Positions 24,401 through 39,400 of a stretch of 64,000 nt of DNA are shown here, piece by piece. The notes beneath the pieces were generated by a model. It made no database searches and had not been told where the DNA came from. It saw nothing but the letters and a program-made list of their open reading frames with translations. Position numbers and translations under genes: made by a program. The stretch comes from Lanius collurio. Taxonomy: Eukaryota > Chordata > Aves > Passeriformes > Laniidae. Position 1 is the first letter of the stretch; each line of letters starts with the position of its first letter. Location: the NCBI GenBank assembly GCA_020086605.1, contig JACBWW010000004.1:10399073-10463072 (forward strand), written 5' to 3'.

Positions 24401-27400
24401 ATAACACAGCTTTGGTATGTGTTAAGAGCATTTAGTATTCTGAAAGAAAATACTCAGCATGTGGCATACAAGATCTCAAACTATTTCTAACAAAGGCAGA
24501 GATCTAAGTGAAAATGAGAGCCTGTAAAAAATAGGACATACATCAGTACCAGTATTATCGTTTTCTGAAGGACAAGTACATTTTGTTATACACTGACATC
24601 ATTTATGCATTGTACACTTCCACTTTTTTTTCCTCAAAGAGATAGTACTTAGAGGATCCATTGCTTAGAACAAGTTAATGTAAAGGTCTAGATTTTTCTT
24701 TCCCAATAATGCCTCTTCCAGCAAAATCTAATTTTCAGTCATCACTGTTTTTAAGTATAGAGCTCAACTGCAGTGACAGATCAAAGACTCACAGTTCCCT
24801 TGGCAACATAGGTCCAGACTTTGTCTTGCATTAGCTTTTATCCTTTCACATAAGTCAATTACAGAAAACAGTTACAGTTAACAGCCAGTTCCACACACAT
24901 TTGTTCAAGTGTTTTGTACTACTAAGAAAACACTTAACAGTAGTATGCATACACTATATGTTAACCACTATGATCAAAATTTTTCTTACTCCATTCAACT
25001 GCAAGACTTTATAAATAAAGAAAAATACCTCTTTGAATGTTTCTCATCTTTGTTAACCAGCTCTTCTATTCAAGACAAAACATGCTGCATTTTTATGAAT
25101 GATGACTGATCAAAACTGCTTCTGTCAAAATTAAGCTAACAGATCATTCAAAAATGTTCAAGTATTTAAGCTGCTAAGCTTGGAACTGTACTTTTTCATA
25201 TTTTGCTCTATTGTACTATTAGCCTGAATCTAGTGATCACTACAACATGAAGGAACACCTTTCAGCACTTTTCCTGTGAGAGAGGGATAATTGAGAATGA
25301 TTGGAGCAGGCAGGAAAGCGGTCCCTTGCAGGACTTTTGAGATGTCATCATTATGTCCTATCAAAACCAGTGGAAAAGGCTCACTGAAGAACTGTTTGAC
25401 TAAAGAAATTATATGAGTATTCGAATTTATGCCAGGAAAATTGGTTGTACCTACATATTTAACTAGATACAATTAATTAGTACACCTAACTGTACTATGC
25501 TCTGGACTTGGGCTGCTGTTCTTGCTATCAAATTGTTCTGTGAGCCTGGTCAAACCCTTTTCATTCTTACTACGTGTGTGAACAGTAAAGATACAATTTA
25601 CCTCCCTCAAAGAGGGCTGCAGGAAAGGTAAGTAAAGCTTTGTTGCTATTTGCTTTAGGACACATTCCAAGCAAAGGATCATAACCAGAGTAGGTGCACT
25701 GTAGGAGTTCAATCAAGATACCAAGGTGAACATGACCCTACATAACTAAAATAATGTTTCCTGTGTACAGTAATATTTATGCACATATTTATATACATAT
25801 ATGTGTTCAGGAAAACATTTACATGGATTGACCAGGAGCCAGATTAGAATTTTATAAAGTGCTCTACAACCATCAACATGGTTAATTTCAAGATTTGTCA
25901 TGCAGCAGTTGCAGGAAAAACCTCATCTTGCTTTAGGCAGCTGAAGAACATATTCACAAAGGTCTGGCCCCCTTGGTCTGAACAGGCTTTGCTGTTCCCT
26001 TAGCACCTGCTTTTGGTCACCTGCACACAACCACAGCACAGGGCTGGGGTCCAAGTGCAACCTCCACCACCCCTGGAGCTGGGTTTGGCCCCTTAGGTAA
26101 CAGCAGTACCTTCACAGCTGGTTTGTTAATCGCATTATGGCATTCAATGTGCTGGCAATGAATAGGATTCCAGGCTGCAAAACCAAAACACGGCTGATTA
26201 ATAAATGAGAAGAGATATTTATATTCTTTGTGTCTAGCAGTCTCAATTGAGAACAAGATCCTCTTGTACTAAGTACTATACAAATATGAGTATGATACAA
26301 ATAGCCATTCCTCAAGAAGCTTAATAATTATAATAAACAATCTCATGAACATACAGGCCTCCTGACTTATTTACAATACAATTAAATGAACCATGGATTC
26401 AGCAAGAAAATGGAAAAAGTAAGAGAGACATTCCTGTTGCAGACCCTTCTTGATCTCAACAACATCTTGAAATAATTAACTATGCTTCCACTCCAGGAGC
26501 AAGACGGTAGGAGTAGCTGAGTAAATTCAGTTACATTCCCAGGCAAAATGAAAACACAGCTATGACACAGGAAAATGAGTTCAGAGACAGAATGAGCCTC
26601 AGCTGTGTAAGTAAACAACAAAGGGGTGCTCAAATGGCATCACCTGGATGCTCTACAGGGGGGGATGCCCCAAGGTCAAAATGCCATGCAGCTGCAGAAA
26701 ATACTCATCTCATTCTGGGATATATTAACAAAAAAACTTCTATATAAGAATAAAACCCCAGTCTATCCAGTGCTAGTAACAGTTCAGAAATAATACTATC
26801 CTGTGTAGTTTACAGACCTGCTTGCACAGAAGAAGTGATGCAGAACAGTATGTGAAGAATTTTATATTTTTTCTAAAAAGTCAAGAAAATGTATCAACCC
26901 TTCAATGGAAGGCTTTAGAACAGATCAGACAAACTGCTATGGGGAACATTCAGGTTGCACTTGAGTTGGTCTTCTAAGATTTCTTCCAACCCTTCATTTT
27001 TACAATTTAAAATGTCATATTCTGGTCTAGAAATTATGAAAGTAAACAAAACATATGCCATATGACAGATATTTTTTGAAACGGGTTGAGACAGACAAGC
27101 AAGTCATGAGTTGTTGCTGGACAGTCACCCCTGTAGCAGCACTATCCCATCAGTATCTCTGGGGAGTCTGGCAGACAGAGGACTTTGTACCATCCACCTA
27201 CTCCAGCTGCATTTCTGACTCTGTCTCCCCTTTTCATCCTATAATCAACCAATCAAATTAGAGAATTTACTAACTGCACCTGACATCACCTGACTTTTTT
27301 TAACAGTAACAAGCCAGACAAGAAGTCTTAGGAACAGCAGCAGTGTTAGCAGCTGGCACAACAAAAGCAACCAAAGCAATAATTGAAAGGAACATAAACC

Positions 27401-30400
27401 AGAACTGCTGGGAGGCCCAGGCAGCGGTTTCACAGACCATTTGATACAAACACAATATTTATTTTGTCTCTTGTTCTGGTTTAGTTATCATTGGGAGTAA
27501 GACACCATATTTACTAGCCACAATCTGAGTTTTTAGTTTTCATAACATCTTTTGAAAATGCAGATAAATGGATATCGCATGCAGTTATGAAAGTACAATT
27601 TATCAAACAAAAAAAGTCAAAATACATCATAGAATTGTAAAAATGTGAGTTTAACACTTCTCATCATTCATTTATTTTGGGCTATACAAAACCAGCTGCA
27701 CTGACCTGTGTACTGTAGTCCTCTGTACTCACTGATCGCCCCAGGGGGTTTCAAATTGGGCCAATAGTGAAATAACATTTGTACCGCTGGAGGTTTAACT
27801 TGAGATGGTCCATAAGCTATCACATACAGCAAATCCTAAGGAAAGACATGTACAAAATGTTTATTTCTGCAAGGTAACAAACCACAATTCAATATATTGT
27901 ACTGCTGTTCAAAGGTAGCTGAGCATACAAAACTAATACATTTCATGCCCTAACAAACCTCCTTTTTATGCTCCTAGAGACAGATTAGCTGACCAACTTC
28001 AGTGCTTTTGATTTTGATCAGAGCATGCAACAGCAACCACCCACCACCCCACAGTGCACTAACAGGTAAAATGAATTCTCTGTCTAGCTGTGGAGCAAAG
28101 AGGTGAGATACAGATAAACAACCACATTCAGAACAGATTCAGACAACAATACTCACAAATAGTTCTCCCAAAGTCCAGTCCCACAAGAACTGAGAAGCCT
28201 GCTCATTATTAAAATTGCCACTCATTGGAGCCATAACTACATAGTACTTAGGAAACAGAGCTCTGTTCTACAAAGCATGGAACTGCCTCTGTAAACTAAA
28301 ACTTAGAGGGACCTTCCTCTCCATAATCCAGAGGGAGGATTGGATATAAACATCATTTACAACTTCTTAGCATACAGTTGGTTCAATTTTCAAGTCATCT
28401 GGTGTTTGTTACTACCCAAGCACAGTCATTTCCACAAAGTATATATGATCATAAACTTACTTTCCATACTTCTTGCTTATATTTCATGAGGCATTCCAAT
28501 AATTGGCAGTGATACACTGAGAGAGAAAAGACAGTATAGACTTAATATGGAAATGGAAACTCAGGTTAGAGTAGTGATGGAATCGGCTGGTTGGCTTTGC
28601 TTTGTCCATCTAAAACTCTATGTCTCATTAAAATATTTTTTATTTTAAAGGGCTTGCTAAAGAATCATTTCCCTGAGAGTCATCACAAAATATAAGAAAA
28701 CTGAATATTAGTAACTTTTTTCTGTCAAGAAATGCAGGAAGATGATTACCATGAGGGTAACAGCTTTTTGCACAGCTGTGGAGATCTTTTTCAAACACAT
28801 CTTGCTGAAGAATACCTGCTGATTCACTAAAACTTTGCCCCTCTGCCACAATGTAAACGTCATTCATCTTGAGGCAGCAATGGAAATCATATGTAACAAT
28901 ATATTATTCCCATATATCCCAAAGGCTATAGGAGCCTGCAAACAAACATGAGAGCCTAGTGAACTACTTTACCTGTCTGCCTTCCCAAAAACCCCAGGGC
29001 AACATTTTTCTTTGATGTTTTGAACACAGCAATCACAAAAACAAAAACAGAACATTTAATTAAAAAAACGGACTTCTGCAAGCAGCTTTTAAAAATGGTG
29101 TTCTGCTTTTATTTACCTGTGTGAAGCACATTAGCATGATGTGACACTCCTCATGCACACAATGCAGTGTGGGGTTCCTCCACACACACACCATCCACCC
29201 ACCCACATACGACAGGAGATAGGTGACAGTCGACTATCATGCAAGGTAACAGCCCACTGGGGTTAAATACTGTTTTGATTTGGTTATGTGATCCCAATGG
29301 TTTAACAAGGACTGCATCACTTTTGTCTAGATACTCATAATTACATTTGACTTCTTTATAGTTCATTAAGCCTGCAGCCAGCATTGCCTGTCTTCTTTAG
29401 AAAGACAGTACCAGTTGTGAATTTGGTGATATTTGAATGATCGTGTAACACAGTTACTATGAATTTCTGTAGTCAAGGCAAGTGGTATTTCCCTCCAACA
29501 CTGATGTTATGTATAACACGATATTCTGATGTCAAACATGAGTAGATCTGAGTCTCCAACTCTGGGCCAAATCCTCTTTCTTCATCACAAAGAGATCTCT
29601 TATCTACATGATTACTTCCAGCATGATGTTCAGAAATCCAAGTTTTGACTAAAATAACTCATTTTACATCCTGTTCTGGATAATGACACAGATTTTTCCC
29701 ATCATCAAAACTTTCCTGATTGCATTGGACAATACTTCCTGACTGATAGTTTCAGAAAAAAATGATACTATGTTTCATGCTTACACATACCTGGGTTTGA
29801 TGTGTACTGCATTGCAATCATCAGCATTGATGATGCAGACAGATTGACATGTGCTGGAACACCTTCTCGTTTTGAAGATCCCACTTAAAAGAAAGGGAAA
29901 AAATAAATAATTTTTCTATTGTACTAGGAAAATCAGGTGAGAATAGCATGTAACTGATTCCAACTCAGGCAGATAAAACTCCTAAGGTATCACGTCATAA
30001 AAAAAAAAAATCAAAAAGAAAGAAAAAATCCCCTAAAAATCTAGAAACACTCTGTATTGAGGGGTGAAACACCTTTTCTGGTGGAAGAGAAAGATGGCTA
30101 GGTACTGATTCCCAGATGACACATCTGGTTTTCCAGATCAGTGTAACTTCACCCCCAAAACCACATTAACCAGTTGCCTTCTCAGGCCCCCTCCTTCAGA
30201 ACCCACAGACTGGTCAAAATAACATCACAAGTATCCCAAGTGCACCTAGGCCTTGGATTGTAGGAAGAGTGCAGAGGAACTGGAGAGTAAGGAACCAAGA
30301 ACAAATGGAAAGCCTGCTGTTGAGGCACACTGAGGAAGAGCTGGGGCTCGTGATAGCTGCTGGGGTATGGCACAGATTACTTCTCAGGGAGCATCCGCTA

Positions 30401-33400
30401 AGAGCTCAAGTTATAGCGACATCCCAGAAACAGTCCCACTGTTATGTGAACTGTGCTGAGATAGGGATGAACAGCAGCACTGAAGCACCCTTTACTTCAC
30501 ACAGAATGTGGCTGGAGTTCCTCCTGGTTTCCTATGAAGTGGGCTCCTATTAAGTGGTATACTTGGAGAAACCCTGCAGAACTTTTACATGGCAACATGG
30601 CTTTGAAGGCAAGCTCCTACACAGAGATGTCACATGTATCTTTCCATCCTCACAGCCCTCTCCCAAGCCTGGCTGCCAGGACCCAAATACCAAGCATTTG
30701 GGATAGAAGCACAGAGCTGTAGCTACCAGCTCAGTGAGCTGTTTCCATCCCTCCCATCTGGCTCTCCAACTGCTTAGGCAATCTCTTGCATCCTCCCTTT
30801 CGGTTTGAATCAGAATTAAACACTAAGGGAAGGAAAGGTTCTGCACTTGTCTTGCAAAGGAGCATATAATTCCCAGCAGGGAAAGACAAGGAGACTAATT
30901 AAAAGAACACTCAAATAGAAACGAAGGAGGGAAGAGAAAATGGAGAATTTCTCACTGTCTGTTCTCCACGTGACCCAACATTACTATGGCTCTCTTCATT
31001 GCACTTCATTCATTTATTTTTTAATCTTATCCACACAAATAAGAGCCCCCAAATTATTACAGAAAGGTGCATTTGTATGGATTTAAATTGAAAAATACTT
31101 GGCAGCTCTAACTGGGCAATTAAACAGGGCCATCAGAAAAAAAAGTAGAGCAGTACTATATTAGTAAATTTTGAAAGCAGCAGACTGGTTTCAGACAGAA
31201 ATCTCACCAAAACTAATAGAGAAGAAAGGCAGCATGACAAATGCAAATGCAAAGATGCAATCTCTGTCAAGGGCAGTTGGGGAGCAGTATCTATTTAAGT
31301 AAACCAGTTATTCTGAGGTATAGTTCTACAGATCTGAGGACAGACAGGATTTGTCTCCACCTTCAGCTGCTCTTTATCAGGTAATGGCAGCGGGAAAAGA
31401 AGTCGTTTAATGCAAACATTATGTTCTTAACCCAAAAAGGACGTATCGCACATATGTATGAAATAGATCTTAGCAATTTTCATTTGCATACTGTCATTAG
31501 ACCTGTCAAAGTTAATGGAGAAAACCTCATTACAGTGTATTAAAAAGGAGTATTTTACATGGGAAAACTGAGGTACAGGAGAGTTAGGGGACTTTTCCAA
31601 AATCATTGACTGGTCAAATCAGAAAATAGAGGTAATAAATTTGCATTAAATATTAATCTCAAAACACTGGACCATGCTTCTTTCAGCATCTTCTGCATGC
31701 TTAAATCACATCACACTTGACCTCTGTACAAAAGTTGTTCATGTTTTCCACAAAGGTCAGGAATATAGAGGTAAGGAGGAGACATTCTCACAAAACCACA
31801 GAATGGTTAATGTTAAAAGGGACCTCTGGTGATCATCTTGGCCAATCCCTCTGCTCAAAGAAAGGCAACTAGAGCAGGTACCCAGGGCAAATTGTGTTTG
31901 AAGCATCCACTAGGATGGAGAATCTGCAACTGCTCTGGCAAACTGTCCCAGTGTTTGGTCACACACAGTAAGAGGCTTGTTGGCTAACACTGACCCAATA
32001 TTGACCCTAATGATTCTGTCTGCAGAAGATGGTCACATTTCTCATTACTACTGAAGTCCTAACAAGCTGTTTGTCAGGTACATAGCCAAGCATTCAGAAC
32101 ACACCCCAAGATCCACAATGTGAAGGGACTATAAAATTAAGTAATCATGTGACATCCTCAGCGAGGGGAAGTAAAAGAAAGAAACAGAAAAAAGGCAGGG
32201 ACCCTCAGATTCAGTCCTAACACTTATGGATAGGACACATTACAGACACAGCTATTTAGTACAGAACATAGAGAGAAAGTGCTGAGACAACAGAGAGGGA
32301 GAAAAATCAGAAATCCATCACAACATCATCACATTGAGAAAAATCATACTCGTACAGCCAGATATAGACCAGATGCAAAAATTATGCATGTTGCTATTGC
32401 ATCTATTACTTCAGCAGCAGTTTGACCACAGGTTCCTCATTCAAAACTCCCACTGCTGGCACTGAAAGTTGCATGAATCTGAAAACAGTGATTTTTTAAA
32501 TAAACTTCACATTTTAAATGAAGGGAGAATTCACATGAAAACACAGCATAATAAATAAATAAAAATTATAGATAAATTTTCCCTTGGAAAATTAGTCACC
32601 TGAAATTATTTTATGTATGTAAGTAGATTGATGTTCCATCACCATTCCATGTCAGACCAAATTTTGACTTGTACAGTCTGATACTACTATGTGCCAAGAC
32701 AAAACAATACTAGAATGAGTTCTACTTACATATAGCCATAGGCAGAAAAGATGTGCTGAGATACTCTATAATATCCTTGTGCAGAAATGGAGGAAAGGTA
32801 GCTAATGTTGAAATCATTGTATAGGGCAAAGTACTCAAAATATCATCACTGAGAAAAGGAAGTAAGCATGTAGTAGTATAAAAAATTGATTGCCCAAGAT
32901 CTGTTGAATAAAATGAAAGAAATATAGAATCATTACAGTGAAAAAGTAATTATGACTATGTACTTTTTTGTTTATAAAACTAAAAAAAAATATATATTTA
33001 AATTCAAGCTTTCCTATCAAAGTAATTGGGGAAGATAATCATTGCAGACAAGTGACTTCACCCATTTTTAAGGCCCTCCTAAACAGAGGGAAACAGTTGT
33101 TGAACACTACTCAGAAGAGTTTGAATGGAGTATGAATACTACAGCCAATAAAATGATTGGTTAAAGTCAATGTTGACTTTAATCATAAAGTTATTAATGT
33201 ACAATGGCTTGAATTTAAGCAGAGATGCTATGAGAATCAGAATTTGAAATGCACATTGTATGGAAGGCCAGATTTCGCAAAAAGCATTCTAGTCTTTATC
33301 AGTCATATTAAAATAAGAGTTTTATTTTAATAACTCTGAAGAGTTCTACAAAGTGCCTTACATGTACTGACTGTAGCAAGCGTCACTATCTTTCAAACCA

Positions 33401-36400
33401 CATGTGATTAAACTACACATCTTGATTTCCTGGGAAACCTTTGAGGCCAAAAGTGGCCATAGTTTAAAAGGAAAAGAATATTTATCAAGATTTTCTATAC
33501 CTTTTCTAATTAATCATGTTGTAACCCTTTGGAAAGGATACTTAATAACAGTGCAACATTTTAAGATCCAAAGGGAAGGGATAGTTTTTTGTGTATCTGG
33601 GCACTGTGGAATCTTTATATTCGCTTCCAAATGAGGAATTGAGCTGCTGCCCATAACCCTCTGACAAAGGTTACAGCACTCAAGGAACCTCAAGTTTGAA
33701 CCTGAACAATGATCCAAAGACATCCAAAGGAGAAGGCCTTTCTCCTGCATGAGAGGGATTGCTTCTGTTAATTCCTCCCCACCCTTAAATGTGTTACACA
33801 GGCCTCCAGTCTCACAACTGTCTCGGTAAAGCCAGAGAGCTCTGTAGCTGTAAACACCCTGGGTCACAGCAAAAACTAAAATTAGAGCTCCATTTCAGTG
33901 GTTCTGGCCAGCCTACGGTGCAAGGGTCTAACCAGACCCTCAGTGCTACAGAGGGCTTCTCTATTGCAACACACATTTACCAGCTAAACACAGTTTTTTA
34001 TAACCTGATCAGGTCTAAGCTCAGGATTGCCTAGCACAGCAGTTGTACTTACCCAAACAATACCGATGGTTCTAACAAAAAAATACATATTTCTTTTAGT
34101 CAATTACTAAGCTGAGGAAGAAATAAATAACATGTTGTGCTACGAAATTTAATTCTCCACACACAAAACCATACAAAATAGCAAGTGATCTCCCCTTGCC
34201 CCAAGCATGAGTCAACCAAATTATTTCTGACACATATTTATCTAAAATAATCTTAAAAACCTGCAAGACAGTTCACTCATTCTCCTGTCAATTCATCCTA
34301 ATGCTTAAAGTCTTTATCATACAAAGATCTTCTTTATAAAAAACTTTCCATTGCTGCCATTTAAGTGTACAACTTCTTATCCTGATCAACTACAACCACA
34401 AATAGACTGGATTAGTTTACTTCTCCTCACAGCAACCATATCTTCATATGATAATTACATCTCCCATCTTTCTCTAAGCTAGATAAACCACATTTTTTTC
34501 AGGTTTTCTCTCACTGTTCACATTTTCTAGACCTCACATCATTCTTCTTTTTTACCTGAACTCTTCACAAATAGTACATGTTTTTTCTTGAAGCTAGATG
34601 GACAAAACAGAAAATTTTGCTCAGCTGAGGCCTTGCTAGGGCTGTTAGAATAATAAACATAATGTTTTGGGTGTCTCATACACAAAAAAAAATGTTTACA
34701 ACATTGCTAGGATAATATTTATATATTAGTGACTTATAGTCTTCTCTGATTCACTGTTAATACCCAGGCCTCTCTGCAGTACAGCTTCCAAGCCAGTATT
34801 TCCTCCTTTTCCTTTGATTTGCTCACTTAAGCATAGTATTTTACCTTTCCCCTTTGGACATGTTTCAAAATAGAATGCAACTTGCCACAATTACTTGAAT
34901 CATGTATCTTACACACAAAGCACATGCTAGTAACCATCTCGATAATACTTGCAAATCCAAGTGCTTTCTCAACTCTATCAACTAAGTAAAATAATTAAAA
35001 TATTTAATAACACTAGACCCAGCACAGACTCCTGTAAGATTTCCTATTCATATACACTTCCAGCTGCCAAGCCACTCCTAGAGTTTTTCCTCAGGTGGGG
35101 ACCATGTCCCAGGTTTCCTATTAGGATGTAAAATGACACAGCAACAAAAATGTGACCAGGGACAGGAAAACCATGCAAGGAGAGCCATTGTGTTTTCATA
35201 AGAAAACATTATGTTTGCCCAATGCTATTTGTTCTTTACAGGTCTTTATTGATTGTTAATTATCATCGTGTTATCTCTTTAGGAAAAGACTGTTCTGACA
35301 ATTAACTCCTCCATTTCTAAGAATTGAAGTCAACATGTCTATAACCTGCTATGGCCCCTGGTTTTGCAAGATCATACCATTTCCTAGTGCAGCAGTCTTT
35401 GATTCAAACACACTGCTGCCAGCTCAAAGGGAATTAATCCCTTAACAGAAACAACTTTCCTCCTGAAGAATTTCAAGAGCATTACCGGATAGACAACTAC
35501 ATTCCTATACTGAACTATATAAGTAATACATCATGATACCACAGTGGAAAATAATATTTGGGTAATACATAGAGAGAATACTGGGCTACTGGATCCCAGT
35601 ATGGAAAGCCTAACAGATTAACAAGCCAGACAGATGCAGAGCAGAACTCGAGTGAAAACAACCAAATACAACACAGTCACAAAAAAAAGCTTGCAGCTAA
35701 TTTAAAACATAAGACAATATTGTTTTTCTCTGAGTCAGACAGAGATGCTGCTATCATTTTTACAGAGGAGTATTTTAAAACCATCTCAAAGCACAATTAC
35801 CATGTTTTTTTTCTTCAATTAGATATATACTATATTCTGTGTAGAGATGGACCTTCACCAGAACACTCAATCTGTGTATTTTCTATAGGCCAGATACACA
35901 TTTGCAAGCTCTGTGCATTTTTAAGAGACCCACCCCAAAAAGATAGTCTGAAGTTCTTCCAGCAGATTCAAGTTAAAAATCTGGATAGTTTTACAGCCAT
36001 CCAATTTTTGTTACATACCATTGTGTTTTAATTACATACCACCAGCACATCACTAAAAATCAGACAACCTCAGAATTCAAACCCAAATCCACACTTAGCA
36101 AAAAAAAAGTCCTTTATTTGAGAAAGTCAAACCAAACACTTGGATATAAATGCATCCCAGGAGATTTGAAATCCAGATCCAGGTCAGTTTAGGCCCATCT
36201 CTTCTACTGCATATATGCACCAGTCATGGATTCACAGCACTGGAATCATTCAAGGGCCTGCTTACCATGTTGCCCATGTTGTAGCAAGGGAACTAGATCC
36301 AGCAGTGTCACCAGTGTCACGTAAAGTCCTTGATAGTCCAAAGATGGGTAGTCTGATAACTGAGCATCACGACTTTGCTGGCCACGTTCAGATGGAGCAT

Positions 36401-39400
36401 CTCGCAGGACGCTGTAAAGGAGGGAGCGAGTAACAGTAGGGTTGATGGAACTGACCTGTGGTCTTAGAGATGGGGTGAGTGGGAATGGCACAGGAAAAAG
36501 ACACATGGTCATGGGCACTGTCAAATTGGAGGCATCTTGATTCTCCTTCTTCCCTGTGCGGGACAAAATGCTGTTGGGGGGACAAAGAAAAAAAAGAGAC
36601 AACAAAGACACAAAGAACAGCACATTACATTGAAATGACACTATAAAACAAATAATAAAAGACCAGATACATCCCACATAAGATGCAATCACTACTAAAA
36701 CCAGCATGTCTATAAATCTAGCAACCATTTACTTTCATGCTTCAAGATAAGAGAATTAAAAATTGACATCTAGGAAAATTTCATTGCATCTCATGTGTTA
36801 TCTGGTTCATAAGGAGCAAAAATATAAAAATGCATGTTTCAGTGCCCTACCCATGTTTCACAGTTAAGAAAATTTCTGAGAATTAAAAGTGTTTAGCTGT
36901 GTCAAAATAGGCTGGTATTTTGCTCTGAGAATCTGAGGATTTTGAGAGATTTTTTTTTTCCCCCTATAATCTTTTGAGCCAACTGAGTGAAAACATGCAA
37001 AATATAGGTGTGGCACTTGCAGAAACATGTTTTAGCAAAGAATAAACATGTGTGTTTGTTAAGATAGTCTTAAAAATCACATGTTTATTGCATTAAAATA
37101 ATGTCTGTATGTATTTTATGATACTGTTTCATGACCACTCACTCAGTATCATTTGAGATAATGAAGTTTAAACAGGCACATGGATTTAGAAATAATATAA
37201 TATTTCTAAAATGTTAACTAAACTACATTTGGAAAAGTCATAAAATAATATATAGTAGATGGTCTTTAGCATATGTTTGTGAGCTAATGATAATGGTTGT
37301 TTATGTGTGTTTTTAATTTTGCCCATGTTTAGGGAGGAAACATTTTGCTTTATGAATACAAACACTCCTTGGGTAAATAGTTACCTTCAAAAATCTAAGG
37401 GCTAAGCAAGCAAGACCAATTATGTAACTGCAGATCAGACAGTATGTTACCATACACTCCTGCTGTTACTTACGTTATTATTCAACAAAACTCACTATAA
37501 ACTAAAGGAGAGATAATTTCAAAAAATAAAAAAGAATTTAGTGGGAATCAAAATAGAGGCTATACGTCAACCAGCTTGTTATGTAGTTTTAAGAATGTTG
37601 CAAACATGGTTGTAAACATGGTAATCTAATTCATTAAAAAAATAAACCCCACTATTTTAAATAGAAATAAATTATCACTTAGGCAGTGTTATATTTTAGT
37701 TATCAAGCAATTATAGGGTTAGTTCATAATCTCCATATGTGCCTATAAAATATAATACACCTTTTAAATATATTAACACACACAATGCTTTTTTTTTTTT
37801 CCTTTTTAAAGCATGTTTTTGAATCTCTCAGTCATTAGGATTTCCAAAAGCAATTCCTGTTGGTTTAACTCTGTTCCCAAAGTCACTGTTAAAGATTATA
37901 AAAGCAGGTCAGTAGCACTTAGATTTCCACTGACTTATGAAGAGCAGAATTATGTCAAGAGAGAGCACTTCTGGAAACCTCTCTTCTCTTTAACAGTACA
38001 GAAATCCCTGTCATATAACCACCTTAGCAAATCTTACCCCCAAGTCAGTTCAACAGTTTACACAAGTAAGCCAAACTCTTGCTAAGGTGCTTATAAGACA
38101 AGGTATCATTCATTTGCCACATATACAAAACACTTTTACAAAAACAGTTCTTTGCCAAGTGGCTACTATCACATGGCTACATGGCTACTATCACATCACT
38201 TTGCAGTCAGAGATGACAGACACAGTCTGTCTTAATAAACTACTTTTTTTTTCCTTTTTTTTTATTGTGCCTCACATATTTGGCAGATTATTTTGGTTTC
38301 TGTTACCCAATGTCCAGTAAAAGAAACATGATCACTATCACAGTGGTATTTATGAAATTGTATCAGAAGATCCCCTAAGATCTAGTTTGACTTTAAAAAC
38401 AAATTATCAGAGTGCTGATTCCTTTTAATTTGCTTGATGTTCATTTGCCATATTTTGCACCTTATGTTTAGAGATATGAAGGTACTACACTATTTTCCTT
38501 TCTTGTCTACCAGCAGATAATACCAATTATGCATCTCTTTACTTGCCAAAACATCACTTCAAGTGTGCTTATTTCCAGAAAGGGTATTAATCCTTTCTTT
38601 TTACACTGAGCTACAGGCCCATCTCTGGATTAGATGCCAAAGCACGCTTATTGTATCTTGATCAGGGCATCCTTCTGTTTAACAGTAATAAGACTAGATC
38701 TAAATTCCAGCTGTAACCACACCAAATTTATCAAAAAAAAAAACCAAAACAAAAAACCTTAAAAATTTCATGTCCAGGCTTTTGCCTGACACATGTTTTT
38801 TAAAAGCAGTAAACAGAAGAGGCAAAACTGAAAAGCTAGGAAGTCCCTTAAGACCAAGATACAATGACAGCAATTTGCTTCTGTTTCAAATCAAACCGAG
38901 TGCTGAGAATTTGGAGCATCTGCAAATTGTAACTCCATACTGAACTTACTCCATACTGAACTTGCTCTGCAATAAGGGGCAAAGCTACCAAGGCTTGTTT
39001 CAAGATGTGTATATCTTTGCTGCAAATCCATCCCAAAATTATTGCCTTCCTGGAAAGGTTTCCTAAAATGCGTACAGGTGAATTACATCGCACGAAGGCA
39101 GCAAAACAAGCCTGACCATTAATTAGCCACCAAGGCATTTATAACTATGCCTCACATAAAGTATTTTACTTAGAAATACATATGGAGAATTTTCTTCAGG
39201 AAAATGTGAAAGAATAAGTTTTTCTGTGAGATATTTATTAAGCTTAGATCATTCCTCAAATGAGGGAGAAATCACTGAAAATGAGCAGGGCATGAAACAA
39301 ATTCATGCTGTAATGTAAAAAAATGCTTTTCCCAAAGAGAAAATTAAAGAAGAACTAAATGAATCAATGTGCTATGCATTGTGTATGGTGATTTTATGTG

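Larger units (their letters stand above)
24313..27705 (-). other. UNC79: UNC79 introns 7 and 8 around exon 8
   Basis: Intron 7 is 26,175-27,705 and intron 8 is 24,313-26,109. Apart from a possible CR1 fragment near 26,930-27,010 and a TATATACATATATG tract near 25,790, I see no functional element. Confidence 0.85.
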
